Positions 18,133-28,484 of a DNA stretch of 64,000 bases are shown in pieces. Both the position numbers and the translations under genes were made by a program. The number at the start of each line of letters is the position of its first letter. Position 1 is the stretch's first letter. The notes under the pieces are model-generated. The model was not told where the DNA came from. It did not search any database and saw only the letters and a list, made by a program, of their open reading frames with translations. Source of the DNA: Anaerosacchariphilus polymeriproducens (GTDB taxonomy: Bacteria; Bacillota; Clostridia; Lachnospirales; Lachnospiraceae); NCBI RefSeq assembly GCF_003363435.1, contig NZ_QRCT01000034.1, positions 62,001 to 126,000 on the forward strand, in the 5' to 3' direction.

Positions 18133-19560
18133 ATGCGGCGCACGAGAAGTCGGAATAAATATAAAAAGTACAATATAGTTAAAATTCTAATTATTATTTT
18201 GGGTCTCATTCTTATAAGTTATATAGGTCTTTCCATATATTACATAAAACATTTTTATCATGGAACGACGATTAATGGGGTTAATTGTACCAGAATGACA
18301 GTTAAAAAAGCAGAAGATAAAATTACAAAAGCAGTGAGAAAATATAATTTGACTTTCGAAGAAAAAGGCGGTACGAAAGAACAGATTATAGGAAAGGATA
18401 TAGAGCTGGTAACACTTTTTGATAGTGACTTGGGCGAGATTAAGAAAAAGCAGAATCCTTTTCTATGGCCCTTTGGATTTATACAAAAAAAAGATTTTAC
18501 CATTAAAACTATGCTTTCATATAATGAAGAATTATTAAAACGTTATTATGATAATTTAAAATGTTTTGATGAAAATAATGTGGTGAAGCCGGTAGATGCA
18601 TATATATCAGAATATAAGAAATCCGGGTACGAAATAATCGAGGCTGAATTTGGAAATCTTGTCCAAAAAGATAAACTCTACGAATTAGTTGTAAAGTCTA
18701 TCAATGATTTGAATACGAAGATCAATTTAGAGAAAGAAGAGTGTTATGTTCAACCTGTATATACATCGAAATCAGAGGCATTAATTAATGCAGTCAATAC
18801 AATGAACACTTATGTAAGCTCAGAAATCAAATATGAATTTGGTGATGCCGTTGAAGTTCTAGATGGTTCCAAAATCAGTGAATGGCTTAGTGTTAATGAT
18901 GAGAAACAAGTAGTGTTGAATGAAGAAAAATTGAAAGAATATGTAGATTATCTTGGAAGAACGTATAATACGTTCGGTAAAACAAGAACATTAAAAACAT
19001 CTTATAATCAGACCATACAAGTGAAGGGTGGCGATTATGGCTGGTGGATGAATCGTGAAGCAGAACGTGAAGAATTAAAAGCTGTGATTAAAGAAGGAAA
19101 AAAGACTACGAAAAAGCCGGTGTATTTTCAGGAGGCAGCGCATTATGGGGATGATGATGTAGGGGACACCTATGTTGAAATTAATCTGACTGCCCAGCAT
19201 TTATTTTTTTATAAAGATGGTAAATTAGTGGTTGATTCAGATTTGGTTTCCGGAAATGTTGCAAAGAAAAATCAGTCGCCGACAGGGACGTTTCCGATTT
19301 TGTATAAAAAGGAACATGCTACTTTAGTTGGTGAGGATTATGAAACACCGGTAGATTTTTGGATGCCATTTTATGAAAATGTAGGAATGCATGACGCAAC
19401 ATGGAGAAGTGAATTCGGAAAAAATATCTATTTGACCCAAGGTTCTCATGGTTGTATCAATTTACCACATGATAAGGCAAAGATTATTTTTGAGAATATT
19501 TCAAAGGGAGTAGCTGTTTTTTGCTATGAGCTTCCGGGTACAGAAAATTATAATAAGTAA
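18133..19560 (+). CDS. L,D-transpeptidase (YkuD domain) with N-terminal membrane anchor
   Basis: The 475-residue protein has a basic N-terminus, one membrane helix (about residues 17-38), a PG_binding_4-like extracellular region and a C-terminal YkuD domain. The catalytic motif is SHGCINLPHDKA, where Cys attacks the stem peptide, and upstream residues NVGMHDATW contain the conserved His. It should form 3-3 cross-links in peptidoglycan or attach partners to it. GGAGG lies before the ATG. It is monocistronic or leads an operon with the following hydrolase gene, 39 bases from its start. Confidence 0.93.
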   Translation: MRRTRSRNKYKKYNIVKILIIILGLILISYIGLSIYYIKHFYHGTTINGVNCTRMTVKKAEDKITKAVRKYNLTFEEKGGTKEQIIGKDIELVTLFDSDLGEIKKKQNPFLWPFGFIQKKDFTIKTMLSYNEELLKRYYDNLKCFDENNVVKPVDAYISEYKKSGYEIIEAEFGNLVQKDKLYELVVKSINDLNTKINLEKEECYVQPVYTSKSEALINAVNTMNTYVSSEIKYEFGDAVEVLDGSKISEWLSVNDEKQVVLNEEKLKEYVDYLGRTYNTFGKTRTLKTSYNQTIQVKGGDYGWWMNREAEREELKAVIKEGKKTTKKPVYFQEAAHYGDDDVGDTYVEINLTAQHLFFYKDGKLVVDSDLVSGNVAKKNQSPTGTFPILYKKEHATLVGEDYETPVDFWMPFYENVGMHDATWRSEFGKNIYLTQGSHGCINLPHDKAKIIFENISKGVAVFCYELPGTENYNK

Positions 19561-19599
19561 GCTAATTGATTATTCAAAATGAAAAGGAGTTGTGGAATC

Positions 19600-20319
19600 A
19601 TGATTAAAATTACATTTATTCAACATAGTAGTTTTGCAGTAGAATTTGAGAATGTTGTATTGTTGTTTGATTATTATGATGGAAGATTCCCTGAATTTTT
19701 GAATAAGAAAATTTATTCTTTTACAAGTCATAAACACGGAGACCATTTTAGTCTGAAGCTATTCGATTTAGAAGAAAAGTATTCAGATATTGTATATATT
19801 TTCTCTAGTGATGTTAAAGTGAATGAAAGATATTTAGAAAGAAAAGGAATTGATACTTCAATTAAAAATAAAATAATTACAGCAAAAAAGGATGATGAAT
19901 TTAAAGTAGATGATTTAGAGATCAAAACATTGAAATCGACAGATGAAGGTGTCGCTTATTTAATTAATTACAAGGGGAAAGTCATCTATCATGGAGGAGA
20001 TTTGAACTGGTGGCATTGGGAGGAAGAATCTGAGGAAGACAAACTTCAGATGAAGATTGACTATACAACAGAAATTGATAAATTGAAAAATCAGAAGATT
20101 GATATTGCTTTTGTTCCGGTTGATGGAAGACTGGGGAAAAAATATTATTATGGAATAGATTATTTCATGAGAAATACAAAAACAAAAGCAGTATTTCCAA
20201 TGCATTTATGGGAAGATTATGATTTGATATATCGTTTAAAAAAGTTAGATCAAACAAAAGATTATCGAGATAGGATTATCGAGATATATGATAAGGGACA
20301 AATATTTGAACTAGAATAA
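19600..20319 (+). CDS. MBL-fold metal-dependent hydrolase (UlaG-like)
   Basis: A 239-residue cytoplasmic protein with a reduced metallo-beta-lactamase fold: TFIQHSSFAVEF at the N-terminus, SHKHGDHFS as the HxHxDH-type metal motif (written SHKHGDH), IYHGGDLNWWHW, and FPMHLWEDY near the end. This pattern belongs to the YycJ/UlaG-like group of predicted hydrolases. The substrate is unknown. AAGGAG precedes the ATG at 19600; an in-frame ATG at 19579 has no ribosome site. Confidence 0.85.
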   Translation: MIKITFIQHSSFAVEFENVVLLFDYYDGRFPEFLNKKIYSFTSHKHGDHFSLKLFDLEEKYSDIVYIFSSDVKVNERYLERKGIDTSIKNKIITAKKDDEFKVDDLEIKTLKSTDEGVAYLINYKGKVIYHGGDLNWWHWEEESEEDKLQMKIDYTTEIDKLKNQKIDIAFVPVDGRLGKKYYYGIDYFMRNTKTKAVFPMHLWEDYDLIYRLKKLDQTKDYRDRIIEIYDKGQIFELE

Positions 20320-20335
20320 ATACAGGAGAGTGAAA

Positions 20336-22066
20336 ATGGATAAGATTGAAATATTGGGGATTGTGGTAATAATTATTGGAGGATATTTATTGATTACCAT
20401 TAAATTATTTTGGGATTTAAAGAAAAAAGAAAAAAAGTTTTTACAAACATCAGATGTAGAATGGGGAAAAATTCCTTCTAGAAATTATGATATTAAAGAA
20501 TTTCAGGTAATAAAGCATTATTTTTTAAATTCAAAGAAAGATGGTTTTTTCATTGATGATATAACTTGGAACGATTTAGATATGGATCGTATTTTCGAAA
20601 TAATTAATCTTACTTATTCATCGGCAGGTCAAGAGTATTTATATGATTTGTTGAGACGACCTGTATTTGATAAGCAAATTTTAGAAGAACGTCATTTTTT
20701 AATTGAATACTTTTCAAAACAAAAGGATGTTAGGAAAAGTATTCAATTAAATTGTGCAAAATTAGGGAGAACAAAAAAATTATCAATTACAGATTATTTA
20801 GATAATCTTTTAGATTTTAAGAAAAAGAGTAATTTTAAATATTATATCACGAATTTAGGGATAATTTTAGGATTCGCAGGGCTTTTTTTTAGACCGGATA
20901 TGGGAATTATGTTTTTAGTAGGAGCTATGGTCTTCAGCGGTTATACGCATTATATTGAAACTTCTAAAATAGAGCCATATATTCAGTCGTTCCAATATAT
21001 TATAAACCTAATGAATGCTTCCAAAGCTTTGACAAAAGATTCAAATCTTCAAACCGTTGAACTGAGAAAGTATATGGATAGATTAAAAGAAGCACAAAGT
21101 CATACAAAAAAGTTTGAAAGAAATTCATTTCTAATCATGACAAACAATAATTTGACAGGCCCTGGACCGGAAACAATTATTTTAGGTTATTTGAAGATTC
21201 TTACCCAGGCCGATTTGATTAAATTTAACAGCATGATTAATGAGGTCAAAAAGAATATTGAATGGATATATCAACTATTAGATACGATCGGTCTGCTTGA
21301 AAGTATGATTGCAGTTGCATCTTTTAGGAAAAGTTTAAAATATTATAGTATTCCGGAACTATCACAAGAGGAATTACATATAAATGCAGTTCAGTTGTAT
21401 CATCCTTTAATAAAAGAACCTGTGGCCAATGATATTTCTGTTCGGAAGGGGATGCTAATCACAGGGTCCAATGCATCTGGAAAATCTACTTTTTTAAAGA
21501 CCGTTGCTTTGAATCAAATATTGGTACAAACAATAATGACTTCTATGGCTGAAAGATATGAATCGAATTTTTTTAAAATTTATTCTTCTATGTCTTTAAA
21601 AGACAATTTGGAAAATAAAGAAAGTTATTTTATGGTAGAAATAAAATCATTAAAACGAATTTTAGATGCTAAAAAAGAAATTCCGATTTTATGTTTTGTT
21701 GATGAAGTTCTAAGAGGAACCAATACGATAGAAAGAATTGCAGCATCAGCACAAATACTAAAGAGTTTAGCTGCAGATCCCAAAATTCTTTGTTTTGCTG
21801 CCACACATGATATTGAACTAACGCAATTATTAGAAGAGTATTTTGAAAATTATCATTTTGAAGAGAAAATTGTAGAGAATGATATTTTATTTGATTATCA
21901 ATTACTTAAAAATAAAGCAACAACAAGAAATGCTATTCAATTATTAAAAATTATGGGATATGATGATACAATTGTATCGGATGCTGAAGAAACAGCAGAA
22001 TTGTTTTTGAAAAGTGGAAAGTGGAAATTAAATGCTAATGGAATGGAGGCACAGGAATGCTCGTAA
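20336..22066 (+). CDS. Membrane-anchored MutS-like ATPase
   Basis: The 576-residue protein has one hydrophobic helix at residues 5-24 and two more near 165-205, then helical core segments and a C-terminal MutS ATPase domain: Walker A GSNASGKSTF near residue 378, CFVDEVLRGTN as Walker B, and AATHDIEL. It lacks the mismatch-recognition and connector domains of true MutS, so it is not the mismatch repair protein. Membrane MutS-like proteins occur in Clostridia and Bacteroidetes without an assigned role. AGGAG lies seven bases before the ATG. The 3' end overlaps the rnhA start. Confidence 0.85.
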   Translation: MDKIEILGIVVIIIGGYLLITIKLFWDLKKKEKKFLQTSDVEWGKIPSRNYDIKEFQVIKHYFLNSKKDGFFIDDITWNDLDMDRIFEIINLTYSSAGQEYLYDLLRRPVFDKQILEERHFLIEYFSKQKDVRKSIQLNCAKLGRTKKLSITDYLDNLLDFKKKSNFKYYITNLGIILGFAGLFFRPDMGIMFLVGAMVFSGYTHYIETSKIEPYIQSFQYIINLMNASKALTKDSNLQTVELRKYMDRLKEAQSHTKKFERNSFLIMTNNNLTGPGPETIILGYLKILTQADLIKFNSMINEVKKNIEWIYQLLDTIGLLESMIAVASFRKSLKYYSIPELSQEELHINAVQLYHPLIKEPVANDISVRKGMLITGSNASGKSTFLKTVALNQILVQTIMTSMAERYESNFFKIYSSMSLKDNLENKESYFMVEIKSLKRILDAKKEIPILCFVDEVLRGTNTIERIAASAQILKSLAADPKILCFAATHDIELTQLLEEYFENYHFEEKIVENDILFDYQLLKNKATTRNAIQLLKIMGYDDTIVSDAEETAELFLKSGKWKLNANGMEAQECS

Positions 22067-22533
22067 ATATATATACAGACGGTGCTGCTAGAGGCAATCC
22101 GGATGGGCCGGGAGGATATGGAACGATCCTTACATTTTTAGATGCGAAAGGTCAATTGCATACAAGGGAATTATCAGGCGGTTATAAAAAAACCACGAAT
22201 AATCGTATGGAATTAATGGCGGTCATAGTTGGATTAGAGGCTTTAACAAAGCCTTGTCAGGTGAAATTGTATTCAGATTCGAAATATGTAGTAGATGCTT
22301 TTAATCAAAAATGGATTGACAGCTGGGTGAAAAAAGGTTGGAAGAGAGGCCGTAATGAACCTGTCAAGAATATAGATTTGTGGAAACGATTATTAAAGGC
22401 GAAAGAGCCGCATGATGTCACATTTATTTGGGTAAAAGGTCATGCCGGGCATGAATATAATGAACGGTGTGATGTTTTAGCTACTACTGCAGCAGACGGA
22501 AATCAGCTGCAGGATGATATCATTTTAGAATAA
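22057..22533 (+). CDS. rnhA: Ribonuclease HI
   Basis: This enzyme cleaves RNA in RNA-DNA hybrids. The DEDD residues are visible: YTDGAARGNPDGPGGYG, NNRMELMAVI, YSDSKYVVDAF, and GHAGHEYNERCD. The length of 158 residues is typical. The start overlaps the last ten bases of the MutS-like gene and GGAGG sits within it, so the two are translationally linked. Confidence 0.96.
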   Translation: MLVNIYTDGAARGNPDGPGGYGTILTFLDAKGQLHTRELSGGYKKTTNNRMELMAVIVGLEALTKPCQVKLYSDSKYVVDAFNQKWIDSWVKKGWKRGRNEPVKNIDLWKRLLKAKEPHDVTFIWVKGHAGHEYNERCDVLATTAADGNQLQDDIILE

Positions 22534-22593
22534 AGTGAGAATAAATCACAAGCTTTATTTTAATGATTTAAAATAATTGTAAAAGAGGCAAAA

Positions 22594-23412
22594 ATGAAAA
22601 ATGGAAAAATAAAAAAATTAGTAATGGTTATTTTGGTAATTGGAATAAGTTTATCTGGATATGGATGTAAGATCATCAACCAGAATATTGAAGATGTAAA
22701 TAATAGTATGAAATCTAATGGAAAAGATTCAGATGCTGGCATTCATTCTGATTTAGAATATACCATAGTAGATGAAAGTTATGAAACGGAAAAGGAAGAA
22801 AATTATCAGGCAGTAAATATTCATATTCCCGTTATAAAGGAAATTGAGACTCTAAGTATAGTAGATTATTATAATGAACAGTTAGGAAAAGAATTGTCAG
22901 ATTATAAAAATAAGAGAATAAAATTAGGAGATGGCGATTATTATCATCTTGATTATGAGATTTCTACAATGACAAATGATTTGATTTCTGTAATTTTCAG
23001 AGGTGAGAGTTATGTTAAGAATAAAACTCATCCAATTAAATTTGTTTATACGTATAATATTGATTTAAAAACGGGAAGCACAGTTTGTCTTTCTCAAAAT
23101 AATGATATTGAAAAGATTGCGGAATTAATTATGAGTGGTGAGAAATTAAAACTTGTTAAACCTGCAGAATTAGATGATGAAAAAGAAATGAAATTAGAAG
23201 ATTATATGCAGGAATTTCAAAAATATTCGAAAGAAGAATGGATTAAAAAACTTAAGAATGCGGATATCAATATAATTGAAAATTCAGACGGTTCTTTTAC
23301 AAAAGAAGAAAAAAGTCCAATGATTTATTCTTATATTAAAGATGAAAAAACGATATTGGCGATTAAAGTAAGTCATAAATTAGGTGATTATGTAGAAATT
23401 ATGCTACCTTAG
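22594..23412 (+). CDS. Lipoprotein with DUF4163/DUF3298-like domains
   Basis: The N-terminus MKNGKIKKLVMVILVIGISL followed by SGYGC is a lipoprotein signal with Cys25 as the lipid-modified residue. The mature part resembles the DUF4163-DUF3298 pair found in RsiV-type and PdaC-type extracytoplasmic proteins: VNIHIPVIKEIETLSIVDYYNEQL-like start and FVYTYNIDLKTG in the second part. It probably sits outside the membrane; the function is unknown. No enzymatic domain follows, unlike PdaC. The ribosome site (AAAAGAGG) is weak. Confidence 0.8.
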   Translation: MKNGKIKKLVMVILVIGISLSGYGCKIINQNIEDVNNSMKSNGKDSDAGIHSDLEYTIVDESYETEKEENYQAVNIHIPVIKEIETLSIVDYYNEQLGKELSDYKNKRIKLGDGDYYHLDYEISTMTNDLISVIFRGESYVKNKTHPIKFVYTYNIDLKTGSTVCLSQNNDIEKIAELIMSGEKLKLVKPAELDDEKEMKLEDYMQEFQKYSKEEWIKKLKNADINIIENSDGSFTKEEKSPMIYSYIKDEKTILAIKVSHKLGDYVEIMLP

Positions 23413-23429
23413 TTTTTTAGTTATGCTAC

Positions 23430-23458
23430 TTGAAATCCAATATTTCCTATGTTATGAT
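23430..23458 (+). promoter_or_regulatory. Sigma-A promoter of tyrS
   Basis: TTGAAA and TATGAT are separated by 17 bases. The transcript would start about 27 bases before the ATG, which leaves no room for a T-box leader. Confidence 0.65.
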
Positions 23459-23491
23459 AAATCTTAGTTTGAATTAAGGGAGGACAAGAAA

Positions 23492-24724
23492 ATGTCTGCA
23501 AATGTCTATGATATATTGCTAGAAAGAGGCTTTATCGAGCAGACCACTCATGAAGCAGAAATTAGAGAATTATTAGGGAAAGAAAAAGTTACTTTTTATA
23601 TAGGGTTTGATGCAACAGCAGATAGTTTGACGGCAGGTCATTTTTTGACGATAATGGCTATGATGCATATGCAGAAAGCTGGTCATAAGCCCATTGCATT
23701 ACTTGGCGGGGGAACGACTATGATAGGGGATCCTTCCGGTAAGTCTGATATGCGTTCTATGATGACCAAAGAAATAATTCAACATAATGCAGATTGTTTT
23801 TATAAACAATTTTCCAGATTTATTGATTTTGATAATGATAATGCAATTATTGCAAATAATGCAGACTGGTTATTAGATTTAAATTATGTTGAATTTTTAA
23901 GAGAAGTAGGAATTCATTTTTCAGTTAACAAAATGTTGACAGCAGATTGTTACAAAAATAGAATGGAAAAAGGATTAACATTTTTCGAATTTAATTACAT
24001 GTTGATGCAGTCTTACGATTTCTGGAAATTAAATCAATTGTATGGTTGTACTATGCAGCTTGGCGGTAATGACCAATGGTCCAATATTATTGGTGGAGTT
24101 GAATTGATTCGAAAGAAAGAACAGAAGCCGGCATTTGGTCTGACCTTCAAATTACTTACAACAAGTGAAGGAATTAAGATGGGTAAAACCATGAAAGGTG
24201 CTGTCTGGCTAGATCCTGAGAAAACATCACCATATGAGTTTTATCAATACTGGAGAAATATTGAAGATGTGAAAGTCGAAGAGTGTCTGGGACTATTAAC
24301 TTTCTTGCCAATGGATGAAGTTAGAAGACTTGGAGCATTAGAAGGTGCAGAAATCAATCAGGCTAAGGAAGTTTTAGCATATGAAATCACAAAAATTGTA
24401 CATGGTGAAGAAGAAGCCGCAAAAGCACAAGAAGCTGCGAGAACTCTTTTTGCAAAAGGTGGACATAGTGATGATATACCTACAACTTTTTACGAAAAAG
24501 TTGATTTAGAAGAAGGAAAAGATATATTGACTTTATTAGTAGATACAAAATTAGCACCGTCACGTTCTGAGGCAAGAAGACTTGTTCAACAAGGCGGGGT
24601 ATCTGTTAATGAAGAGAAGATAACAGATATCACCAAAGTATTTTATCTTAATAATATGAATTCAGATGGAGTATTATTGATAAAAAAAGGGAAAAAAGGT
24701 TATCATCAAATAAAGTCTTCTTAA
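23492..24724 (+). CDS. tyrS: Tyrosyl-tRNA synthetase
   Basis: This class I synthetase of 410 residues charges tRNA-Tyr. Motifs include [19 protein letters not shown] (HIGH region), [26 protein letters not shown] and the KMSKS-type KMGKT. A C-terminal S4 RNA-binding domain starts at [21 protein letters not shown] lies before the ATG. Many Firmicute tyrS genes have a T-box leader; here promoter and start codon are too close for one. Confidence 0.97.
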   Translation: MSANVYDILLERGFIEQTTHEAEIRELLGKEKVTFYIGFDATADSLTAGHFLTIMAMMHMQKAGHKPIALLGGGTTMIGDPSGKSDMRSMMTKEIIQHNADCFYKQFSRFIDFDNDNAIIANNADWLLDLNYVEFLREVGIHFSVNKMLTADCYKNRMEKGLTFFEFNYMLMQSYDFWKLNQLYGCTMQLGGNDQWSNIIGGVELIRKKEQKPAFGLTFKLLTTSEGIKMGKTMKGAVWLDPEKTSPYEFYQYWRNIEDVKVEECLGLLTFLPMDEVRRLGALEGAEINQAKEVLAYEITKIVHGEEEAAKAQEAARTLFAKGGHSDDIPTTFYEKVDLEEGKDILTLLVDTKLAPSRSEARRLVQQGGVSVNEEKITDITKVFYLNNMNSDGVLLIKKGKKGYHQIKSS

Positions 24725-24758
24725 AATTACAAGATGATTATCAAATGAAATAGTTACA

Positions 24759-24785
24759 ATCGCCACCAATGGTGGCGATAGTTTT
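24759..24785 (+). terminator. Rho-independent terminator after tyrS
   Basis: ATCGCCACC pairs perfectly with GGTGGCGAT around the loop AAT, followed by AGTTTT. Confidence 0.75.
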
Positions 24786-24822
24786 AAATATAGAAATATG
24801 TAGCGATTTAGGAGGAAGCATC

Positions 24823-27459
24823 GTGAAAAAATATGGTGAAAACGAACTTCGAAAAATGTTTTTAAACTTTTTTGAAAGTAAAGATCATTTAGTAATGAAA
24901 AGTTTTTCATTAGTACCACATAATGATAATAGTCTATTATTGATTAATTCAGGCATGGCTCCATTAAAACCTTATTTTACAGGGCAAGAGATACCGCCAA
25001 GTAAGCGAGTTGCAACATGTCAAAAATGTATTCGAACCGGAGATATTGAAAATGTAGGAAAAACAGCACGTCATGCTACATTTTTTGAGATGCTTGGAAA
25101 CTTTTCTTTTGGGGATTATTTTAAAAAGGAAGCAATTAGCTGGACTTGGGAATTTTTAACCGAAGTAGTTGGATTAGATCCTGATAGATTGTATCCTTCT
25201 GTATATGTAGAAGATGAAGAAGCTTTCCAAATTTGGAATGAACATATTGGAATAGAAGAAAGCAGAATTTTTAAGCTTGGAAAAGAAGATAATTACTGGG
25301 AACATGGAGCTGGTCCTTGTGGTCCATGTTCAGAAGTTTATTACGATCGAGGAGAAAAGTATGGATGTGGTTCTCTAGATTGTACTGTTGGCTGCGAATG
25401 TGACAGATATATTGAAGTATGGAATAACGTTTTTACACAGTTTGAAAATGATGGAAATGGAAATTATCAAGAATTAGAACAAAAAAACATTGATACAGGT
25501 ATGGGGCTTGAAAGATTAGCTGCTGTTGTGCAAGATGTAGAGTCTATTTTTGATATTGATACAATTGAAGCAATACGTAATAACGTTTGTAAAATTGCAA
25601 ATGTTACTTACAAAAAAGACGATTTGAAGGATATTTCGATTCGTTTAATCACTGACCATATACGATCTGCAACGTTTATGATTTCTGATGGCATCATGCC
25701 TTCAAATGAAGGTAGAGGTTATGTATTAAGACGTTTGATTCGTAGAGCTGCAAGACATGGAAAGCTTCTAGGAATCGATGGAAAATTTTTAGCTGGTCTA
25801 AGTGAAACGGTAATAATAGAATCGAAAGATGGATATCCGGAATTAGATGAAAAAAAGAATTTTATCTTTAAAGTTTTAACGCAGGAAGAAGATAAATTCA
25901 ATAAAACAATTGATCAAGGCCTAACAATATTGGAAGAAATGCAGGACGAAATGAAAAAGTCTGGTAACAAACAATTATCAGGAGAAAATGCATTTAAATT
26001 GTATGATACTTATGGTTTTCCACTTGATTTAACATTGGAGATATTGGAAGAAAAAGGATTTACCATTGATGAAGCAGGATTTAATAAAGCAATGGAAGAA
26101 CAAAGAGAAAAAGCTCGTAATGCTAGAAAAGTGACGAACTATATGGGGGCAGATGCGACCATTTATGAAGAAATCGATCCAAGTATTACATCAACATTTG
26201 TTGGGTATGATAGTTTAAAACATGAATCTGAAATTTTGGTATTAACTTCTGAATCTGAAATTGTAGAAGCATTAACAGAAGGTGATGTAGGAACAATTTT
26301 TGTGGCTGAAACACCTTTTTATGCGACTAGTGGAGGTCAGACTGCAGATGTTGGAATTATTAAGTCTCTTGAAGGAGAATTTATTGTACATGATACTGTT
26401 AAAATGTTGGGTGGAAAAATTGGACATATTGGAAGAATGAAAAAAGGTATGTTAAAGGTATCAGATAAAGTTCAATTAATAGTTGATGAAAATAAACGTA
26501 AAGCAATCGGTAAAAATCATAGTGCAACACACCTTCTTCAAAAGGCTTTAAGAATAGTACTTGGAAATCATGTTGAACAAGCTGGATCAGATGTAAATGC
26601 GGATAGATTAAGATTTGATTTTTCTCATTTTTCTTCATTGACGAAGGAAGAAATCGAAAATGTTGAAAGAATCGTAAATGAGAAAATTGCAGAAGCACTA
26701 CCGGTTGAGACACAGATTATGAAAATAGAGGATGCGAAAAAGACAGGTGCTATGGCGTTGTTTGGAGAGAAGTATGGAGAGGAAGTCCGTGTTGTAAAAA
26801 TGGGAGATTTCTCGACAGAGTTGTGTGGAGGAACACATGTTGAAAACACAGGCGCGATCTCTGCTTTTAAAATAATTTCAGAAACAGGAGTTGCAGCTGG
26901 TGTACGAAGAATTGAAGCGCTATCTTCTAATGCTGTATTTGAATATTATGATAATCTGGAAAATATAATCCAAAAAGCAGCTAAGATTGTCAAAGCTGCA
27001 CCAAATAATTTAATTGAAAAATTAGAAACTTTTATGTCAGAATACAAAGCGTTACAGAGTGAAAATGAATCTTTAAAAGCAAAAGCAGCGCAAGATGCAA
27101 TGGGCGATGTAATGGATCAGGTAGTAGAGATAGAAGGTATAAAATTATTAGCTGTTAGAGTAGATGACGTAGATATGAATGGTTTAAGAGATCTAGGTGA
27201 CCAATTAAAAGGTAAGATTGGTGAAGGTGTTATAGTAATTGCTTCCGCTGTCGGCGAAAAAGTTAATTTAATTGCTATGGCTACAGAAGAGGCAATGAAA
27301 AAAGGTGCTCATGCAGGAAATTTAATAAAAGAAATTGCAGGTCTTGTCGGTGGCGGCGGTGGAGGCCGGCCTAATATGGCACAAGCAGGAGGCAAAAATC
27401 CAGCTGGTATAGATGCAGCCATTCAAGAATCAATTAAGGTATTAAGAGGACAAATTTAA
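24823..27459 (+). CDS. alaS: Alanyl-tRNA synthetase
   Basis: This class II synthetase charges tRNA-Ala; the 878 residues contain all usual parts: catalytic core (SGMAPLKPYF, GDIENVGKTARHATFFEM), editing site (NHSATHLLQKALR and CGGTHVENTG), and the C-terminal DHHA1 region with a run of Gly followed by RPNMAQAGG. The start is taken as GTG at 24823, because AGGAGG lies just before it and MKKYGENELRKMF matches the family start; a longer in-frame start would run through the tyrS terminator. The stop overlaps the next start by one base. Confidence 0.96.
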   Translation: MKKYGENELRKMFLNFFESKDHLVMKSFSLVPHNDNSLLLINSGMAPLKPYFTGQEIPPSKRVATCQKCIRTGDIENVGKTARHATFFEMLGNFSFGDYFKKEAISWTWEFLTEVVGLDPDRLYPSVYVEDEEAFQIWNEHIGIEESRIFKLGKEDNYWEHGAGPCGPCSEVYYDRGEKYGCGSLDCTVGCECDRYIEVWNNVFTQFENDGNGNYQELEQKNIDTGMGLERLAAVVQDVESIFDIDTIEAIRNNVCKIANVTYKKDDLKDISIRLITDHIRSATFMISDGIMPSNEGRGYVLRRLIRRAARHGKLLGIDGKFLAGLSETVIIESKDGYPELDEKKNFIFKVLTQEEDKFNKTIDQGLTILEEMQDEMKKSGNKQLSGENAFKLYDTYGFPLDLTLEILEEKGFTIDEAGFNKAMEEQREKARNARKVTNYMGADATIYEEIDPSITSTFVGYDSLKHESEILVLTSESEIVEALTEGDVGTIFVAETPFYATSGGQTADVGIIKSLEGEFIVHDTVKMLGGKIGHIGRMKKGMLKVSDKVQLIVDENKRKAIGKNHSATHLLQKALRIVLGNHVEQAGSDVNADRLRFDFSHFSSLTKEEIENVERIVNEKIAEALPVETQIMKIEDAKKTGAMALFGEKYGEEVRVVKMGDFSTELCGGTHVENTGAISAFKIISETGVAAGVRRIEALSSNAVFEYYDNLENIIQKAAKIVKAAPNNLIEKLETFMSEYKALQSENESLKAKAAQDAMGDVMDQVVEIEGIKLLAVRVDDVDMNGLRDLGDQLKGKIGEGVIVIASAVGEKVNLIAMATEEAMKKGAHAGNLIKEIAGLVGGGGGGRPNMAQAGGKNPAGIDAAIQESIKVLRGQI

Positions 27460-28400
27460 TGAAAATTTTACAGTTTGAAAGGTATAAATTTTTAATTTGT
27501 ATTATTGCTATTTTAACAATATTTCAAACATCATTAAATGTAAAAGCAGCAGCCATAAAATCCAAAAAGGATTCTATGGCTGCTTTTTCTGCAATTATTA
27601 CTCAATATGGAAATCCTGCTGGGAGACAAAGTACATTTTATACAATTGAAACAAAATCCAGAGGTTTGATTGTAGTAGATGGAGGTTGGGGATATGATGC
27701 TGCGAAAGTACGAAAGATAATAATCAAGAAAGGTAAAGTTGTGGATGCATGGATAATAACGCATCCGCACCCGGATCATGTAGGGGCATTTAATGAAATT
27801 TATAGTAATAAAAACGGAATTAAAATAAAAAAAATCTTTACAGTAAAGATGAATGAATTAAAATATAAGAAATATGCAAAACCTTGGGATGAATATGAAG
27901 TATTTCAAAAATTTAATAATTTAATAGCAGGATCTTCAAAAGTAAGATACTTAAAAGCAGGAGATAGTTTTAGAATCAAGGGTTTGGATTTCAAAGTATT
28001 CAATGCATATGCATCATATGTTTCCAAATATACAAAAGATTTATGTAATGGTGGCTCTTTAATGTTCAAAGTAATAGGAAGAAAGCAAAGTATGCTTTTT
28101 TGTGCTGATGTAGGTTCTACATTTAGTGATTATTTATTAAAAAAGTATGGGAATGAACTAAAATCAGACTATTTACAAGTAGGACATCATGGAAATGGAG
28201 GGTTAAGAAAATCTTTTTACAAAAAAGTAAGACCGAGAAAAGCTTATTTTGATTCACCGAATTGGTTGATGGAAAATAAAGACCAATATTCTGGTGAAAA
28301 AGCTAACTATAAAACGAAAAAGACAATTCGATGTTTAAAAAGGTTAGGTGCTAAAATTTATAGTTTTAAAACGTCACCAAATAAGATTATATTAAAATGA
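27459..28400 (+). CDS. Secreted MBL-fold hydrolase related to ComEC C-terminal domain
   Basis: The 313-residue protein has a signal peptide (residues 1-31, cleavage after NVKAAA is plausible) and a metallo-beta-lactamase fold: THPHPDHVGA as metal motif, FCADVG, and LQVGHHGNGG. These last two are typical of the ComEC-type MBL domain, which in DNA uptake proteins degrades one strand; stand-alone secreted copies have unknown substrates. The start overlaps the alaS stop by one base, with no strong ribosome site, so it may be coupled to alaS translation. Confidence 0.85.
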   Translation: MKILQFERYKFLICIIAILTIFQTSLNVKAAAIKSKKDSMAAFSAIITQYGNPAGRQSTFYTIETKSRGLIVVDGGWGYDAAKVRKIIIKKGKVVDAWIITHPHPDHVGAFNEIYSNKNGIKIKKIFTVKMNELKYKKYAKPWDEYEVFQKFNNLIAGSSKVRYLKAGDSFRIKGLDFKVFNAYASYVSKYTKDLCNGGSLMFKVIGRKQSMLFCADVGSTFSDYLLKKYGNELKSDYLQVGHHGNGGLRKSFYKKVRPRKAYFDSPNWLMENKDQYSGEKANYKTKKTIRCLKRLGAKIYSFKTSPNKIILK

Positions 28401-28428
28401 ATAATTCAATATAATTAGCAAAAACCGG

Positions 28429-28456
28429 TTGACGAATTGCAAAATTATGCTATAAT
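28429..28456 (+). promoter_or_regulatory. Strong sigma-A promoter of rpsU
   Basis: TTGACG and TATAAT are separated by 16 bases, about 80 bases before the start codon. Confidence 0.7.
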
Positions 28457-28484
28457 TATCATTAGTGCAATAAAAATACCCAAA

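Noticed and set aside
23413-23491. T-box leader before tyrS
   Set aside because: The promoter lies so close to the ATG that the leader is under 30 bases, and no specifier hairpin or TGGN box is visible.
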